A DNA stretch of 64,000 nucleotides from Pelagibacterium xiamenense (GTDB lineage Bacteria > Pseudomonadota > Alphaproteobacteria > Rhizobiales > Devosiaceae). The notes below the pieces were generated by a model. It was not told the DNA's origin. It saw only the letters and a program-made list of their open reading frames with translations, and made no database searches. Where the stretch lies: positions 744,001-808,000 of the forward strand of contig NZ_JAJOYS010000002.1 in the NCBI RefSeq assembly GCF_021166475.1. Direction: 5' to 3'. Of this stretch, positions 10,818-20,100 are shown one piece after another (positions within the stretch are counted from its first letter, which is position 1; the number at the start of each line of letters is the position of its first letter). The position numbers and the translations under genes were made by a program.

Positions 10818-11767
10818 GTGTATGCCATCTCCACGATACGCTCGAGGTCGTCATATTCGGGCTGCCAGCCCATCGCCCGGATCCGGTCCGCCCCCGCAAC
10901 GATCGAAGCGGGGTCGCCCGCGCGCCGGGGGCCATGCTCGACCGCAAAGTCGACCCCCGTCACCTCCTTGACGGTCTTGACCACGGCGTCCACCGAGAAC
11001 CCGCGTCCATACCCGCAATTCATCGTGACGCTCTCGCCGCCCTTGCGCAAATGGTCAAGCACCAACGCATGTGCGGCAACGAGATCGGTTACGTGAATGT
11101 AGTCTCGCACGCACGTCCCGTCCGGCGTCGGGTAATCGTCTCCGAAAACGCTCATCGCGTCGCGCAGCCCCAGCGCCGTCTGCACCGCGACCTTGATGAG
11201 GTGCGTCGCCCCGGCGGTCGACTGCCCGGACCGCATCTGCGGATCGGCCCCAGCGACGTTGAAATAGCGCAGCACCCCATAGGTCATCGGATGCGCAGCC
11301 GCGACATCCGCAAGCATCCATTCGCTCATCAGCTTGGATTTCCCGTAAGGCGAAACCGGGTTGAGCACGTTGTCCTCGGAGACAGGCTCGAGCCCCACCA
11401 TGCCGTAAACCGCCGCCGTCGAGGAAAAGATGAAATGGCTGACCCCGCCCCTGACGCAGGTTTCGATCAGCGTCCGCGTCGCGGCTGTGTTGTTGGCGTA
11501 ATATTTGAGTGGATTGACCACCGACTCGGGCACCACCACCGATCCGGCGAAATGGATCACTGCCTCGATGTCATATTCCGCAATCAGATGTGCAACAAGA
11601 TCGGTGTCTGCGACATTCCCCTTCACAAACCTCACCCGGTGGTCGACAAGCCAGTCGAAGCCGGTCACGAGGTTGTCCAGAACGACGACGGATTCCCCTG
11701 CGTCGGCAAGGTTGAGAACCATATGCGATCCGATATAGCCGGCCCCGCCGGTCACCAGAATGCTCAT
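10769..11767 (-). CDS. galE: UDP-glucose 4-epimerase
   Basis: It interconverts UDP-glucose and UDP-galactose, feeding exopolysaccharide and lipopolysaccharide synthesis and galactose use. The 332-residue protein is a short-chain dehydrogenase-type epimerase: NAD-binding TGGAGYIGS at residues 6-14, catalytic SS-T near residue 115-117 and the YGKSK pair (Tyr141, Lys145). Length is typical. AAAGGG precedes the ATG at 11767. It is divergent from galU, which makes the UDP-glucose substrate, with 127 bases between them. Confidence 0.96.
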   Translation of the reverse strand: MSILVTGGAGYIGSHMVLNLADAGESVVVLDNLVTGFDWLVDHRVRFVKGNVADTDLVAHLIAEYDIEAVIHFAGSVVVPESVVNPLKYYANNTAATRTLIETCVRGGVSHFIFSSTAAVYGMVGLEPVSEDNVLNPVSPYGKSKLMSEWMLADVAAAHPMTYGVLRYFNVAGADPQMRSGQSTAGATHLIKVAVQTALGLRDAMSVFGDDYPTPDGTCVRDYIHVTDLVAAHALVLDHLRKGGESVTMNCGYGRGFSVDAVVKTVKEVTGVDFAVEHGPRRAGDPASIVAGADRIRAMGWQPEYDDLERIVEMAYTWEKHLGTRNDRPSVF

Positions 11768-11894
11768 TTACGCCCTTTCCGCATCGACTTACCCGTCATG
11801 ATGCGCTTGAATGCTAATCTGTTTTTGTCACACATTTGGCACTAAGGCATTGAAATAGTCTTAGGACGATCACCACCGAAAGAAGGAGCCCTCA

Positions 11895-12791
11895 GTGGTC
11901 CGAAGAGTTCGAACAGCCGTATTTCCCGTCGCCGGTCTTGGTACACGGTTTTTGCCCGCGACCAAGGCCATGCCCAAGGAAATGCTCACCGTGGTCGACC
12001 GTCCGGTAATCCAGTACGCGGTCGATGAGGCTCGCGAGGCCGGCATCGAGCACTTCGTCTTCGTCACCGGCCGCAACAAGGGCGTCATCGAGGACCATTT
12101 CGACCGCCAGTTCGAACTCGAATCCACCCTTGAGGCCCGGGGCAAGACAAAGGCGCTCGAAGAACTGCGCCGCGACCTTCCCCGCGCCGGACAGACCAGC
12201 TTTACCCGCCAGCAGGAGCCGTTGGGGCTCGGCCACGCGGTCTGGTGTGCCCGCGACCTCGTGGGCCGCGAACCCTTCGCGCTGCTGCTCCCCGACATGA
12301 TCTTCCAGGCCAAAACCGGTGTCCTCAAGCAGATGATGGACGCCTATGAGGAAACCGGCGGCAACATCATCGCGGTCGAGGAAGTCGATCCGCAGGCGGT
12401 CTCCTCCTACGGCATCGTCGCGCGCGGCGAAGGCCCCGACCATGGATTTTCCATCACCGGCATGGTGGAAAAACCAAAGCCCGAGGACGCGCCCTCGAAC
12501 CTCATCATCTCCGGACGCTACATCCTGCAGCCGGAGATCTTCATGCTCCTGTCCGAGCAGACAGTGGGCGCGGGCGGCGAGATCCAGATCACCGACGCCA
12601 TGCGGCACCTGATGGACCTCCAGCACTTCACCGGCGTCAAATACAGCGGACGCTCCTTCGACTGCGGCTCGAAAATCGGCTTTCTGACGGCCAACGTCGC
12701 GTTCGCCCTCGACCGCCCCGACATCTCCGAGGACTTCATGGCCGAACTCAGGACCATGACCGAGGAACTGCCGATCAGTATCGAAGCGTAA
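11895..12791 (+). CDS. galU: UTP--glucose-1-phosphate uridylyltransferase
   Basis: It makes UDP-glucose from UTP and glucose-1-phosphate for envelope glycans. The 298-residue product has the nucleotidyltransferase signature [19 protein letters not shown] (residues 14-32), the [13 protein letters not shown] strand and the C-terminal DCGSKIGFL motif of GalU. The start is a GTG, chosen because AGAAGGAG lies six bases upstream and the conserved [13 protein letters not shown] begins almost at once. Its last 17 bases overlap the convergent gene for a beta-barrel protein. Confidence 0.96.
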   Translation: MVRRVRTAVFPVAGLGTRFLPATKAMPKEMLTVVDRPVIQYAVDEAREAGIEHFVFVTGRNKGVIEDHFDRQFELESTLEARGKTKALEELRRDLPRAGQTSFTRQQEPLGLGHAVWCARDLVGREPFALLLPDMIFQAKTGVLKQMMDAYEETGGNIIAVEEVDPQAVSSYGIVARGEGPDHGFSITGMVEKPKPEDAPSNLIISGRYILQPEIFMLLSEQTVGAGGEIQITDAMRHLMDLQHFTGVKYSGRSFDCGSKIGFLTANVAFALDRPDISEDFMAELRTMTEELPISIEA

Positions 12792-14184
12792 CCCCGGCGC
12801 TCACCCGGTGCACATGGCTGGTCTGCGGGTCGGCCGCACTGTCCTCCTGCAGACCGTAGTCATAATCGAGCACAAGCGCCGTATGCGCCCCCAGCGCAAT
12901 ATCGGCACCCACGCCCGCGCCATAGGTGCGCACGACGCCGTCGCTGTCGGCATTCTCCTGCCAGAGCGCGCTGGCGCTCCCGCGCAGGCCCAGCCAGGAA
13001 TTGACCCGGTAATCCGCTTCGAGCGCCAGCGTATAATCCACCGTCGCCGCAACGCTCCCGGTCCCCGGCGCGATGCCAGTATCGAAGCTCAGCCGCAATT
13101 GCGTCGTCGGATCGGGGTTGAACCCCACCGCCGCCCCATAGAGCACCCGCTCGACCGCCGCCAGCGCGGCATCGTCGAATGTCCGCCGCCCGACGCCCAC
13201 CGAGGCTTCCGCCGTCACGACGTCCGACCAGTTCCCCGTGAGCCCGCCCCGCAGCGCATAAGCCCATCCGTTCCGCGATGCCCCCAAATCGTCCGATACG
13301 GCATCGAAATCCTCGCGCCGCCCATCCGCCGCCGCGAACACCCCCACGATCGGCGTCAGCGCATACCCAAGCCGTACCCCGCCCGAAACCGCCGTCATGT
13401 TCTCCGCATCGTTGTAGACGATCGTGCCGTCCGCAAGCGTCGTCGGGCTCACCGTCTCGCGCAGCACCCCCGCCGAGACCGCCAGATTGGCGCGCGCGAA
13501 ATCCTGCGAGAACGTCGCATCGGCGCTGCCCGACACCCGCAAAGCCTCGGTCTCGATCGCCGAATCCGCGCTGTCGAACCCTGTCGGATCGTCCTGCCCC
13601 ACCGCCAGAGCACCCCGCAGCGCGAGCTGCCGCGTCGGTCCGAAATCCCGTGTCACGTTCAGTTCGGCAAGCCCGTCCCCGATCTCCACCGTATCGCCCT
13701 CGACATAGACGAGCCCCGCGCTCACCGCGAGTTCGGCCGCAAGATCGTCCCGCGCATAGCTGAAATTGGCCGCCGGGGTCACCGAGGCCTCATAGGAGCC
13801 TTCCCCCTCGTCGACCACATAGCTCCCCCGAAGCGTCACGCTCAATTCGGTGTCGAAAAGCGGCACCGGATCGGAAATCCGTGGCGCCGGATCGTAAACC
13901 GCCGGCTGCGGCACCGGTGGAGCCACCGGTGTTTGCTGAATTGGCGCGGTCTGCGGCACAGGCGCCGCTGCCTGCTCGGGCACCGGCACCGGCGCGGCGC
14001 TGGGTCCCGTCTGCGCCGTGTGGCACAACATCGCCGGCTCGCAGAAATCGCTGCCATAGCCCGACCGCAGCAGATCGAGATTGTCAGTCCCCGATCCATC
14101 CCCTTGCGCAAGCGCGCCCGGCACGGCGAACCCCGCCGCACCGATGATCAGCAGCGCTCTATAAACCATGGATGAGACCGACAC
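12775..14184 (-). CDS. outer-membrane beta-barrel protein
   Basis: The 469-residue product has a signal peptide ([20 protein letters not shown], cleaved after ALAQ), a Pro/Ala/Gln-rich periplasmic stretch at about residues 60-105, and then a long series of amphipathic strands. It ends in VTLRY, with the C-terminal aromatic residue that outer-membrane barrels use for assembly. It resembles the OMP_b-brl (BBP2-like) proteins of Rhizobiales; no enzymatic role is visible and function is unknown. The start is taken as GTG at 14184 because GGGAG lies eight bases before it; an in-frame ATG at 14169 has no ribosome-binding site but would keep the signal peptide. Confidence 0.8.
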   Translation of the reverse strand: MSVSSMVYRALLIIGAAGFAVPGALAQGDGSGTDNLDLLRSGYGSDFCEPAMLCHTAQTGPSAAPVPVPEQAAAPVPQTAPIQQTPVAPPVPQPAVYDPAPRISDPVPLFDTELSVTLRGSYVVDEGEGSYEASVTPAANFSYARDDLAAELAVSAGLVYVEGDTVEIGDGLAELNVTRDFGPTRQLALRGALAVGQDDPTGFDSADSAIETEALRVSGSADATFSQDFARANLAVSAGVLRETVSPTTLADGTIVYNDAENMTAVSGGVRLGYALTPIVGVFAAADGRREDFDAVSDDLGASRNGWAYALRGGLTGNWSDVVTAEASVGVGRRTFDDAALAAVERVLYGAAVGFNPDPTTQLRLSFDTGIAPGTGSVAATVDYTLALEADYRVNSWLGLRGSASALWQENADSDGVVRTYGAGVGADIALGAHTALVLDYDYGLQEDSAADPQTSHVHRVSAGVTLRY

Positions 14185-14247
14185 CGGAACGACTCCCGAG
14201 CGCCCCCGCCTCGCGCGAGGGCCGACCCTGAAGCTTTCAACTTATGG

Positions 14248-14324
14248 TTAACAAAGGTTTACCGGTATGCCCGATTGCGGAAAATTGGGTGGATTCGGCG
14301 GCCGTCGGGTTAAGTCCTGATTAG
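14248..14324 (+). promoter_or_regulatory. two near-consensus CtrA boxes upstream of motA
   Basis: TTAA-caaaggt-TTAC (14248-14262) and TTAA-gtcctga-TTAG (14310-14324) each match the CtrA consensus TTAA-N7-TTAA with one mismatch. They lie about 130 and 70 bases before the motA start. CtrA controls flagellar and motility genes in many Alphaproteobacteria, so the position makes biological sense, but single boxes of this simplicity also occur by chance. Confidence 0.5.
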
Positions 14325-14392
14325 CCTATGCCCCTCTATAGTGCGCAAGATTGAGTATTCGCGTACGTGCCAGAAGGCACGAGGAGTAAGGC

Positions 14393-15166
14393 ATGGATCT
14401 CGCCACAATCATCGGCATCATCGTCGGTGCCGCTGTTATCGCCTTTGCGATTTTCATGGGCGGCTCGTTTGGCGCATTTGTCGATGCCCCCTCTATCCTG
14501 ATCGTCATCGGCGGCGGTTTCGCCGCGACCCTGATCCGCTTTCCCCTTGCCGGCGTCCTCAACGCGCTGATCACCGGCGGCCGCGTGGCCTTCACCCACA
14601 AGAAGGTCGAGCCGCGCGAACTGATCGACAAGATCGCCAGGATGGGCGACATCGTCCGCCGCCAGGGCCCGCTTGGACTCGAAGGCCTCGATCTCGACGA
14701 ACCCAATCTGCGCAAGGGCGCCCAGTACATCGCCGACGGCTATGACGGCGCGTTCATCCGCGAATCCATGGAGCTCGAGCGCGACCAGTACCTCGCGCGC
14801 CTCTCCGAAGGCCAGCGCGTCTTCAAGTCCCTGGGCGACGCCGCCCCCGCTTTCGGCATGATCGGCACCATCGTCGGCCTCGTCCAGATGCTGGGCAACA
14901 TGGACGACCCCTCCGCCATCGGCCCCGCAATGGCCGTGGCGCTCCTCACGACGCTTTACGGCGCGGTCATCGCCAACCTCGTCTGTCTGCCCATTTCCGA
15001 CAAACTCAACGCCAAGCTTGACGTCGAGGAAGTCAACCAGACCCTCATCATCGACGGCATCATGTCGATCCGCGACGGCAAGAGCCCCAACCTCATCCGC
15101 GAAATGCTCGTCGCATACCTGCCCGAGCACCAGCGCGAGGCCGACACCGAGCTCAAGGCAGCCTGA
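14393..15166 (+). CDS. motA: flagellar motor stator protein MotA (PomA-like)
   Basis: MotA and MotB form the ion channel that drives the flagellar rotor. The 257-residue protein has four membrane segments: two at the N-terminus (from about residue 3 and residue 34) and two near residues 150-170 and 180-205. A large cytoplasmic loop lies between the pairs. The opening MDLATIIGIIVG and FVDAPSILIVIGGG resemble Vibrio PomA rather than proton-type MotA. GAGGAG precedes the ATG by six bases. motB starts on the last base of the motA stop (TGATG), so the pair is translationally coupled. No other flagellar gene is nearby. Confidence 0.92.
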   Translation: MDLATIIGIIVGAAVIAFAIFMGGSFGAFVDAPSILIVIGGGFAATLIRFPLAGVLNALITGGRVAFTHKKVEPRELIDKIARMGDIVRRQGPLGLEGLDLDEPNLRKGAQYIADGYDGAFIRESMELERDQYLARLSEGQRVFKSLGDAAPAFGMIGTIVGLVQMLGNMDDPSAIGPAMAVALLTTLYGAVIANLVCLPISDKLNAKLDVEEVNQTLIIDGIMSIRDGKSPNLIREMLVAYLPEHQREADTELKAA

Positions 15167-16032
15167 TGGCGAAGGCGGCTGCACGCAAAAAGAATGGCGG
15201 CGGCGGCAGTGTCCCCGATTGGCTGGTCACGTTCGCGGACCTGATGTCGATCCTCGTGTGCTTTTTCGTCCTGATCATTTCCTTTTCGATCCAGGACGAA
15301 CAAAAGCTCCAGGTCGTCGCCGGCTCCATGCGCGACGCCTTCGGCATCGTCCAGACCTTCTCGCGCACCGCGGTGATCGAGCGCGACGGCAACCCCGAAC
15401 GCGAATTTCTCAAATCCGTGACCTACGATCCCCAGGAGCTCGAAACCCAGTTCTCCGAGATCGAACACGACCGCTTCTCCCAGCAGGGTCCCGAGGTCAA
15501 CACCTACCAGAACGAGCGCGCCGAGGTGGAATCCCGCCAGCGGTTCGCCCTCGCCGCCGCCTCGATCCAGCAGGCCTGGCGCGAAAACCCCCAGATCACG
15601 ACGGTGAGCGACAACCTCATCCTCGAAGAGACCGAAGAGGGGCTCAACATCCTGATCGCCGATCAGGAAGGCCGCCCCATGTTCCCCGAGGGCTCGAAAT
15701 ACCCCTACGAGGCCACCCGCCAGGCCATCGCCGCCATGGCTCCCATCCTCCAGCGCCTGCCCAATCCCATCCGCATCTCCGGGCACACCGCCGCGGGCGT
15801 GCAGTACGCCAACCCCAATTACGGCTCCTGGGAACTTTCCTTCGACCGCGCCAACATAACCCGCCAGGTTCTCCAGGAATTCGGCCTGTCCTCAAACCGC
15901 ATCGAAGCCGTCATCGGCCGCGCCGAAACCGAGCCCTACTTCGCCAACGACCCTTATCTCGCCGCCAACCAGCGCGTGAAGATCACCATCCTCAACGAAG
16001 ACCCGCCGGTACCCGCCGAACTGACCCCCTGA
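15166..16032 (+). CDS. motB: flagellar motor stator protein MotB (PomB-like)
   Basis: The partner of MotA anchors the stator to peptidoglycan. The 288-residue product has a basic N-terminus, one membrane segment (about residues 22-42) with the ion-binding Asp25 in TFADLMSILVCFFVL, a linker, and a C-terminal OmpA-like domain (about 150-285) with PIRISGHTAAG and the SFDRANITRQVL helix. The membrane segment is very close to PomB of Vibrio, the sodium-driven type. The coupling ion is inferred from similarity only. Confidence 0.92.
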   Translation: MAKAAARKKNGGGGSVPDWLVTFADLMSILVCFFVLIISFSIQDEQKLQVVAGSMRDAFGIVQTFSRTAVIERDGNPEREFLKSVTYDPQELETQFSEIEHDRFSQQGPEVNTYQNERAEVESRQRFALAAASIQQAWRENPQITTVSDNLILEETEEGLNILIADQEGRPMFPEGSKYPYEATRQAIAAMAPILQRLPNPIRISGHTAAGVQYANPNYGSWELSFDRANITRQVLQEFGLSSNRIEAVIGRAETEPYFANDPYLAANQRVKITILNEDPPVPAELTP

Positions 16033-16107
16033 CGCAGACGGCACCTCCCCTGCACAAGCGGCCCCCGCCGTGCTATATTGCCGGGCGGATCGGGAGGATT
16101 TTCCGCC

Positions 16108-16386
16108 ATGACCACAATCGCCGTCCGCGCACGCATTACCGGTCACGTCCAGGGCGTGGCCTTCCGCGCCTGGACCCGGGTCGAAGCCGAACGCCATGGC
16201 CTTTCCGGATGGGTCCGCAACCAGACCGACGGGTCTGTGGAAGCATTGGTCATCGGCCCGTCTGCAGAGGTCGCTGCAATGGTACGCGCCCTGCACAAAG
16301 GCCCGCCCGCAGCCCGGATTTCAACGGTCGACACTGAAAAGATCGAACCCGACACCGAAGTCCGGGACTTTCGCATCCTTGGCTAG
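16108..16386 (+). CDS. acyP: acylphosphatase
   Basis: It hydrolyses acyl-phosphates such as carbamoyl phosphate or 1,3-bisphosphoglycerate. The 92-residue protein is of normal family length and has both catalytic residues: Arg20 in GHVQGVAFRAW and Asn38 in LSGWVRNQTDGSVE. GGGAGGA lies about nine bases before the ATG. It is 75 bases after motB on the same strand and could be cotranscribed. A strong terminator follows. Confidence 0.95.
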   Translation: MTTIAVRARITGHVQGVAFRAWTRVEAERHGLSGWVRNQTDGSVEALVIGPSAEVAAMVRALHKGPPAARISTVDTEKIEPDTEVRDFRILG

Positions 16387-16452
16387 AATGGCTCCCCGAG
16401 CCTGGAGCGCGCGGCGCCCCTTGGAGCGAGCTACCGAAGGCTGAAACGAAAA

Positions 16453-16485
16453 AAGGCGGGAGACAACTCCCGCCTTCCTTTTTGG
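16453..16485. terminator. intrinsic terminator after acyP, shared with the convergent dehydrogenase gene
   Basis: AAGGCGGGAG (16453-16462) pairs perfectly with CTCCCGCCTT (16467-16476) around an ACAA loop, followed by CCTTTTTGG on the plus strand. On the minus strand the stem is followed by TTTTTTCG, so it can terminate both convergent transcripts. Confidence 0.85.
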
Positions 16486-16499
16486 TGAGCCGGTTGCGC

Positions 16500-18383
16500 C
16501 TACCGCTCGGCCGCAACCTGATCGGGCGTCACGATACCGAAATCATTGCCCCAGGTATTGCGGATGAACGTCGCGATATGCGCGATATCGTCATCGCTGA
16601 GCTGGCTGCCGAATGCCGGCATGTAGCCGAAACCGTTGACGATGGCGTTGGCCACGTGCTCGGCGTCGGCGAGGTTGTCATTGCCTGCCAGCGCCGGCCC
16701 GGCACCGCCGCCGCCCGCCTGCCCATGGCAGCTCGCGCAATTGACGCTGAATTTGGGCAGCCCCGCGCTCGCAAACGCTTCGACGCTTTCTTCGACCGCC
16801 GCGGCGTCGGCGGTTTCATCCGAACCGCCGGTCGCGGGATCTTCCCACTCTTCGCCCGCATTGCCGCCGGCGGCGGCATCCTGCGCTCCGGCAGCGTCGT
16901 CGCCTTCACCCATGCTCAGCGTACTGCCTTCTTCGCCATAGGTGAACTTGAGGATAGCACCGGGATTGTGCAGCACGCTCGTGCGGAGTTCATCGCCATA
17001 GAGCTGCGCGGCCGAGCCGAACGCATCGGTCGCGATGAACACGTCGCGGCCACTGGGTCCAACCAGCACGTCGCGATACCGGTTCTGGGTATTGAACCAC
17101 GCCTCGGGCAGACCGTCGGCAGACTGGCCGTCTTCCGAGAGTTTCTGCACATAAAGCACGCCATGCTTGAGTGTCGGGATCAAAACCGAGTTGTCCCACT
17201 CCTGGATGCCGTTCTCGCCGGCCTCGTAGTACAGCACCGAGGAAGGCGCGATTGTCGGGTTGCAGATATACCCGCACTGCTCGCCGAACGGGAAATCGTC
17301 CTCGACCGTGAAATAGGTTGCCAATGGCGCGACCATCTCCGGCTCGAACTCGCTTTCGGGAAACTGCGGAACCGAATCGGGGATCGGATCGGCATTGGTA
17401 TCGACGTCTTCGGGCGCCTCGCTCCAATTGGCGTAAAGATAGGCGGAATCGTCGATATAGCCCGCGACGTTTGGCCAGCCGTAATTGCCACCCGGCGTGA
17501 TGATATTGAGTTCATCGTCGCTGGAGGGACCGTGTTCGGTTTCGTAAAGCGTGCCGTCAGGACCGAAGGCGATCCCCTGGGGGTTCCGGTGGCCATAGCT
17601 GTAGATATGGCTGCGCACACCATCGATCTCGGGATTATCCTCGGGAATGGAGCCATCCAGATTGAGCCGCAGGATTTTGCCCGAATAGGTCCGCCAGTTC
17701 TCGCTGTCGACCTCTTCCTGCGTCGGCAGGGCCTGGGCGAGATTGGGACGGCGGATATTGCGGCCGAAATTGGCGCCTTGTTCGCCGATCGAATAATAAA
17801 GATGCATGTCCGGCCCGATGACCACGCGGCCGGCATTGTGATCGTTCCAGGCCGGAAGGCCGGTAATCACCTCGGTCGGCTCGATCATCTGCTGAAGCGA
17901 GCTGTCCCAGCTGTAGCGCACGATCTGTGCGGCAGGATCGGGGTCTTCGGCGGTGCCGTTGTTGATAGTGTAGGCGATGTAGACATAATCATTGCCCGTG
18001 CCCTGCATGAATTCCGGGTGCAGCGCCAGTCCGAGCAGGCCTTCATGCTGGGGACCGGTATAGACGTCCTCGAGCGTAAGCGCCAATTGCTGGTTGCCGG
18101 TTGCGGGATCGACACGGGTTACCTCCCCGCTCGTGCGCTCGGTTACCCAGATCATTTCATCCGGACCCCAGACCATCGCCCAGGGATTGGAGAGCCCGGT
18201 CGTAAGAACGCGGGAGGAAAACAGCTCGTTCTGGCCGGTCTCGATGTCGACCGGCGTTTCCTGCGCCAGCACAGGACCAGCGCCGATCGCCAGCGCCAGG
18301 GCAGCCGTGCTACCGGCCAGAAGGCGCATGACTGAGCCGCCACGCGAGGAGTCAGTATGCCCGGATTTGCTCGGTGACCTCAT
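16500..18383 (-). CDS. PQQ-dependent sugar dehydrogenase fused to a C-terminal cytochrome c
   Basis: The 627-residue product is periplasmic: a signal peptide (hydrophobic core LLAGSTAALALAIGAG, cleaved after VLAQ), a six-bladed glucose/sorbosone dehydrogenase (GSDH) domain to about residue 450, an Ala/Gly/Glu-rich linker and a class I cytochrome c domain with CASCH (Cys549, Cys552, His553) and the methionine ligand in GYMPAF. GSDH motifs include GLSNPWAM, HEGLLGLALHPEF and EHGPSSDDELN. It would oxidise a sugar or aldose with PQQ and pass electrons directly to its own heme and then to the respiratory chain. The start at 18383 has GGAG about eight bases upstream; a second ATG at 18330 would shorten the N-region. 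Substrate unknown. Confidence 0.88.
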   Translation of the reverse strand: MRSPSKSGHTDSSRGGSVMRLLAGSTAALALAIGAGPVLAQETPVDIETGQNELFSSRVLTTGLSNPWAMVWGPDEMIWVTERTSGEVTRVDPATGNQQLALTLEDVYTGPQHEGLLGLALHPEFMQGTGNDYVYIAYTINNGTAEDPDPAAQIVRYSWDSSLQQMIEPTEVITGLPAWNDHNAGRVVIGPDMHLYYSIGEQGANFGRNIRRPNLAQALPTQEEVDSENWRTYSGKILRLNLDGSIPEDNPEIDGVRSHIYSYGHRNPQGIAFGPDGTLYETEHGPSSDDELNIITPGGNYGWPNVAGYIDDSAYLYANWSEAPEDVDTNADPIPDSVPQFPESEFEPEMVAPLATYFTVEDDFPFGEQCGYICNPTIAPSSVLYYEAGENGIQEWDNSVLIPTLKHGVLYVQKLSEDGQSADGLPEAWFNTQNRYRDVLVGPSGRDVFIATDAFGSAAQLYGDELRTSVLHNPGAILKFTYGEEGSTLSMGEGDDAAGAQDAAAGGNAGEEWEDPATGGSDETADAAAVEESVEAFASAGLPKFSVNCASCHGQAGGGGAGPALAGNDNLADAEHVANAIVNGFGYMPAFGSQLSDDDIAHIATFIRNTWGNDFGIVTPDQVAAER

Positions 18384-18905
18384 AGAAAATGCTCCATCTT
18401 TATGTGAGGGGGATGAAATTGGGGTGGATTGAAACGGCGAATGGAACGCCATGTTAGGTAACATGCTAGTTGCGGGCAAGACCCTCACCGACACGTTAGC
18501 GTGCTTGTGCTGATGGCAGGGCATACGCCTTCGGCGGGTCCAGAACCATGGTCTGACGGTAAGCACGAGCCCTCCTTTGGCGCGATCCGAACAGGGCGGA
18601 GCAACGTCGAACGTCGCCCTGGGCGCACGGTAGTCAGGCCATGTGACGTTCTCATAATCGCCGCTGTGCCGTCTCCTCCGGCACAGCCCACGAGCGCCTG
18701 TGGGACCGCCGGCGCGCAACTGCCCGATGAACGGTAACCCGCCAAATGGACAGGGGTTCCCCACGCGGCTCAATTGGTTATCGCATGATGCCCGAAAGGG
18801 CCGCACCCGCCCGGCCCCGGCCGCAATCAGACGCCGGGTCGGTGGGCCGGTATCATCGGTGCGGGCAAAGCGCCAATAGGCGTCCGCTAGGGCGTGGCGT
18901 GATCC
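18384..18905. other. gene-free stretch between the sugar dehydrogenase and hemH, with an operator-like palindrome
   Basis: The stretch holds CATGTTA-GG-TAACATG (18450-18465), a perfect 16-bp palindrome about 67 bases before the dehydrogenase start, where an operator for that minus-strand gene would lie. Further on there is a 9-bp stem GCTGTGCCG/CGGCACAGC (18663-18687) with no T run. No reading frame here looks like a gene. The binding protein for the palindrome is unknown. Confidence 0.5.
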
Positions 18906-19931
18906 TCACAGCCACCCCGAAAGCTCCCGCCGCACCACCGTCTCGATCATGTTCATCCCGGCCGGGGTGTCATTGAGGCACGGGATATACGCATAGCGCT
19001 CGCCCCCTGCGCCCATGAACTCCTCCTCCCCGGTGATCGCGATCTCTTCGAGCGTCTCGATGCAGTCGGCCGAAAACGCCGGCGCGAGAATGGCGATCTT
19101 CTTGACCCCCTTGCCCGGCAGCGCCTTGAGCGTCTCGTCGGTATAGGGCTGCAGCCATTCCTCCCGGCCGAACCGGCTCTGGAACGTGACCATGATCTTG
19201 TCTTCGGACCACCCCAGATGCTCGCGCACCAGTCGCGTCGTCTTCACGCACTGGCAGTGATAGGGATCGCCCCTCATGAGGTAGGATTTCGGCATCCCGT
19301 GATAGGAGGTGATGACCAGATCGGGGGTAAAATCGAGCTTTGCGATCCCCTCGGTGATCGACTGCGCCAGGACGGCAACATAGTTCGGGTCGTCGAAATA
19401 GGCCGGCACGGTGCGTACCGCCGGTTGCCAGCGCAGCGTCCTGAGCGCGTCGAAGGCCTTGTCGTTCGCCGTCGCTGTCGTCGTTGCGGAATATTGCGGA
19501 TAGAGCGGGAACAGCAATATCCGGTCGCACCCGGCTTCCTTCAACCTCTCGACCCCGCTTCTGGTCGAGGGGTTCCCGTACCGCATGGCATAGTCGACCA
19601 CGACGTTCTCGTCGGTCGAAAATGCAGCCTGCAGCTTTTGCGCCTGTGAGCGGGTTATGACCCGCAGCGGGCTTTCATCGTGCTCCTTGTCCCAGATACG
19701 CGCGTAGTTTGCACCGGCCTTTTGCGGGCGGAACGAGAGGATGACGCCATTGAGAATCGGCCACCACAACCACCGCGGCGTCTCGATCACGCGCGGATCG
19801 GAAAGAAATTCCTTCAAGTACCGGCGCACGCTCCAATAGTCGGTCGCGTCCGGCGTCCCCAGGTTCAAGAGCAGCACCCCGATCTTGCGCGGCGTGATCG
19901 GCGGATGGCCGGCGGGCAAAAAATCATTCAT
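18906..19931 (-). CDS. hemH: ferrochelatase
   Basis: It inserts Fe2+ into protoporphyrin IX, the last step of heme synthesis. The 341-residue product has the family motifs VLLLNLGTPD near the N-terminus, the metal-binding His in ITSYHGMPKSYL, the YHCQC segment, FQSRFGREEWLQPYTD and the Glu-containing FSADCIETLEEI. The ATG at 19931 gives the usual short N-terminal extension before the first strand; the frame is open further upstream, but without family similarity. It stands alone. Heme from it would serve the cytochromes encoded elsewhere in the window. Confidence 0.96.
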   Translation of the reverse strand: MNDFLPAGHPPITPRKIGVLLLNLGTPDATDYWSVRRYLKEFLSDPRVIETPRWLWWPILNGVILSFRPQKAGANYARIWDKEHDESPLRVITRSQAQKLQAAFSTDENVVVDYAMRYGNPSTRSGVERLKEAGCDRILLFPLYPQYSATTTATANDKAFDALRTLRWQPAVRTVPAYFDDPNYVAVLAQSITEGIAKLDFTPDLVITSYHGMPKSYLMRGDPYHCQCVKTTRLVREHLGWSEDKIMVTFQSRFGREEWLQPYTDETLKALPGKGVKKIAILAPAFSADCIETLEEIAITGEEEFMGAGGERYAYIPCLNDTPAGMNMIETVVRRELSGWL

Positions 19932-20100
19932 GTCGCGTCTCGTTATGCAAGGCGTGAGGCTTGGCGGGGCTATACGCACCCGGCGCGCGGAAAGTTTCGC
20001 GCACAATAGCCGCTATGCCGCCCCCGGCAACAGCCGCGGCTTCAAATGCGGCAACTTGCCCGCGCTTATGGAGTTATCCCCGCACGGTCGGCGGGGACTA

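Noticed and set aside
18485-18976. Several open frames of 76-86 codons between the sugar dehydrogenase and hemH
   Set aside because: No protein-like composition, no ribosome-binding sites, and they contradict each other on both strands.
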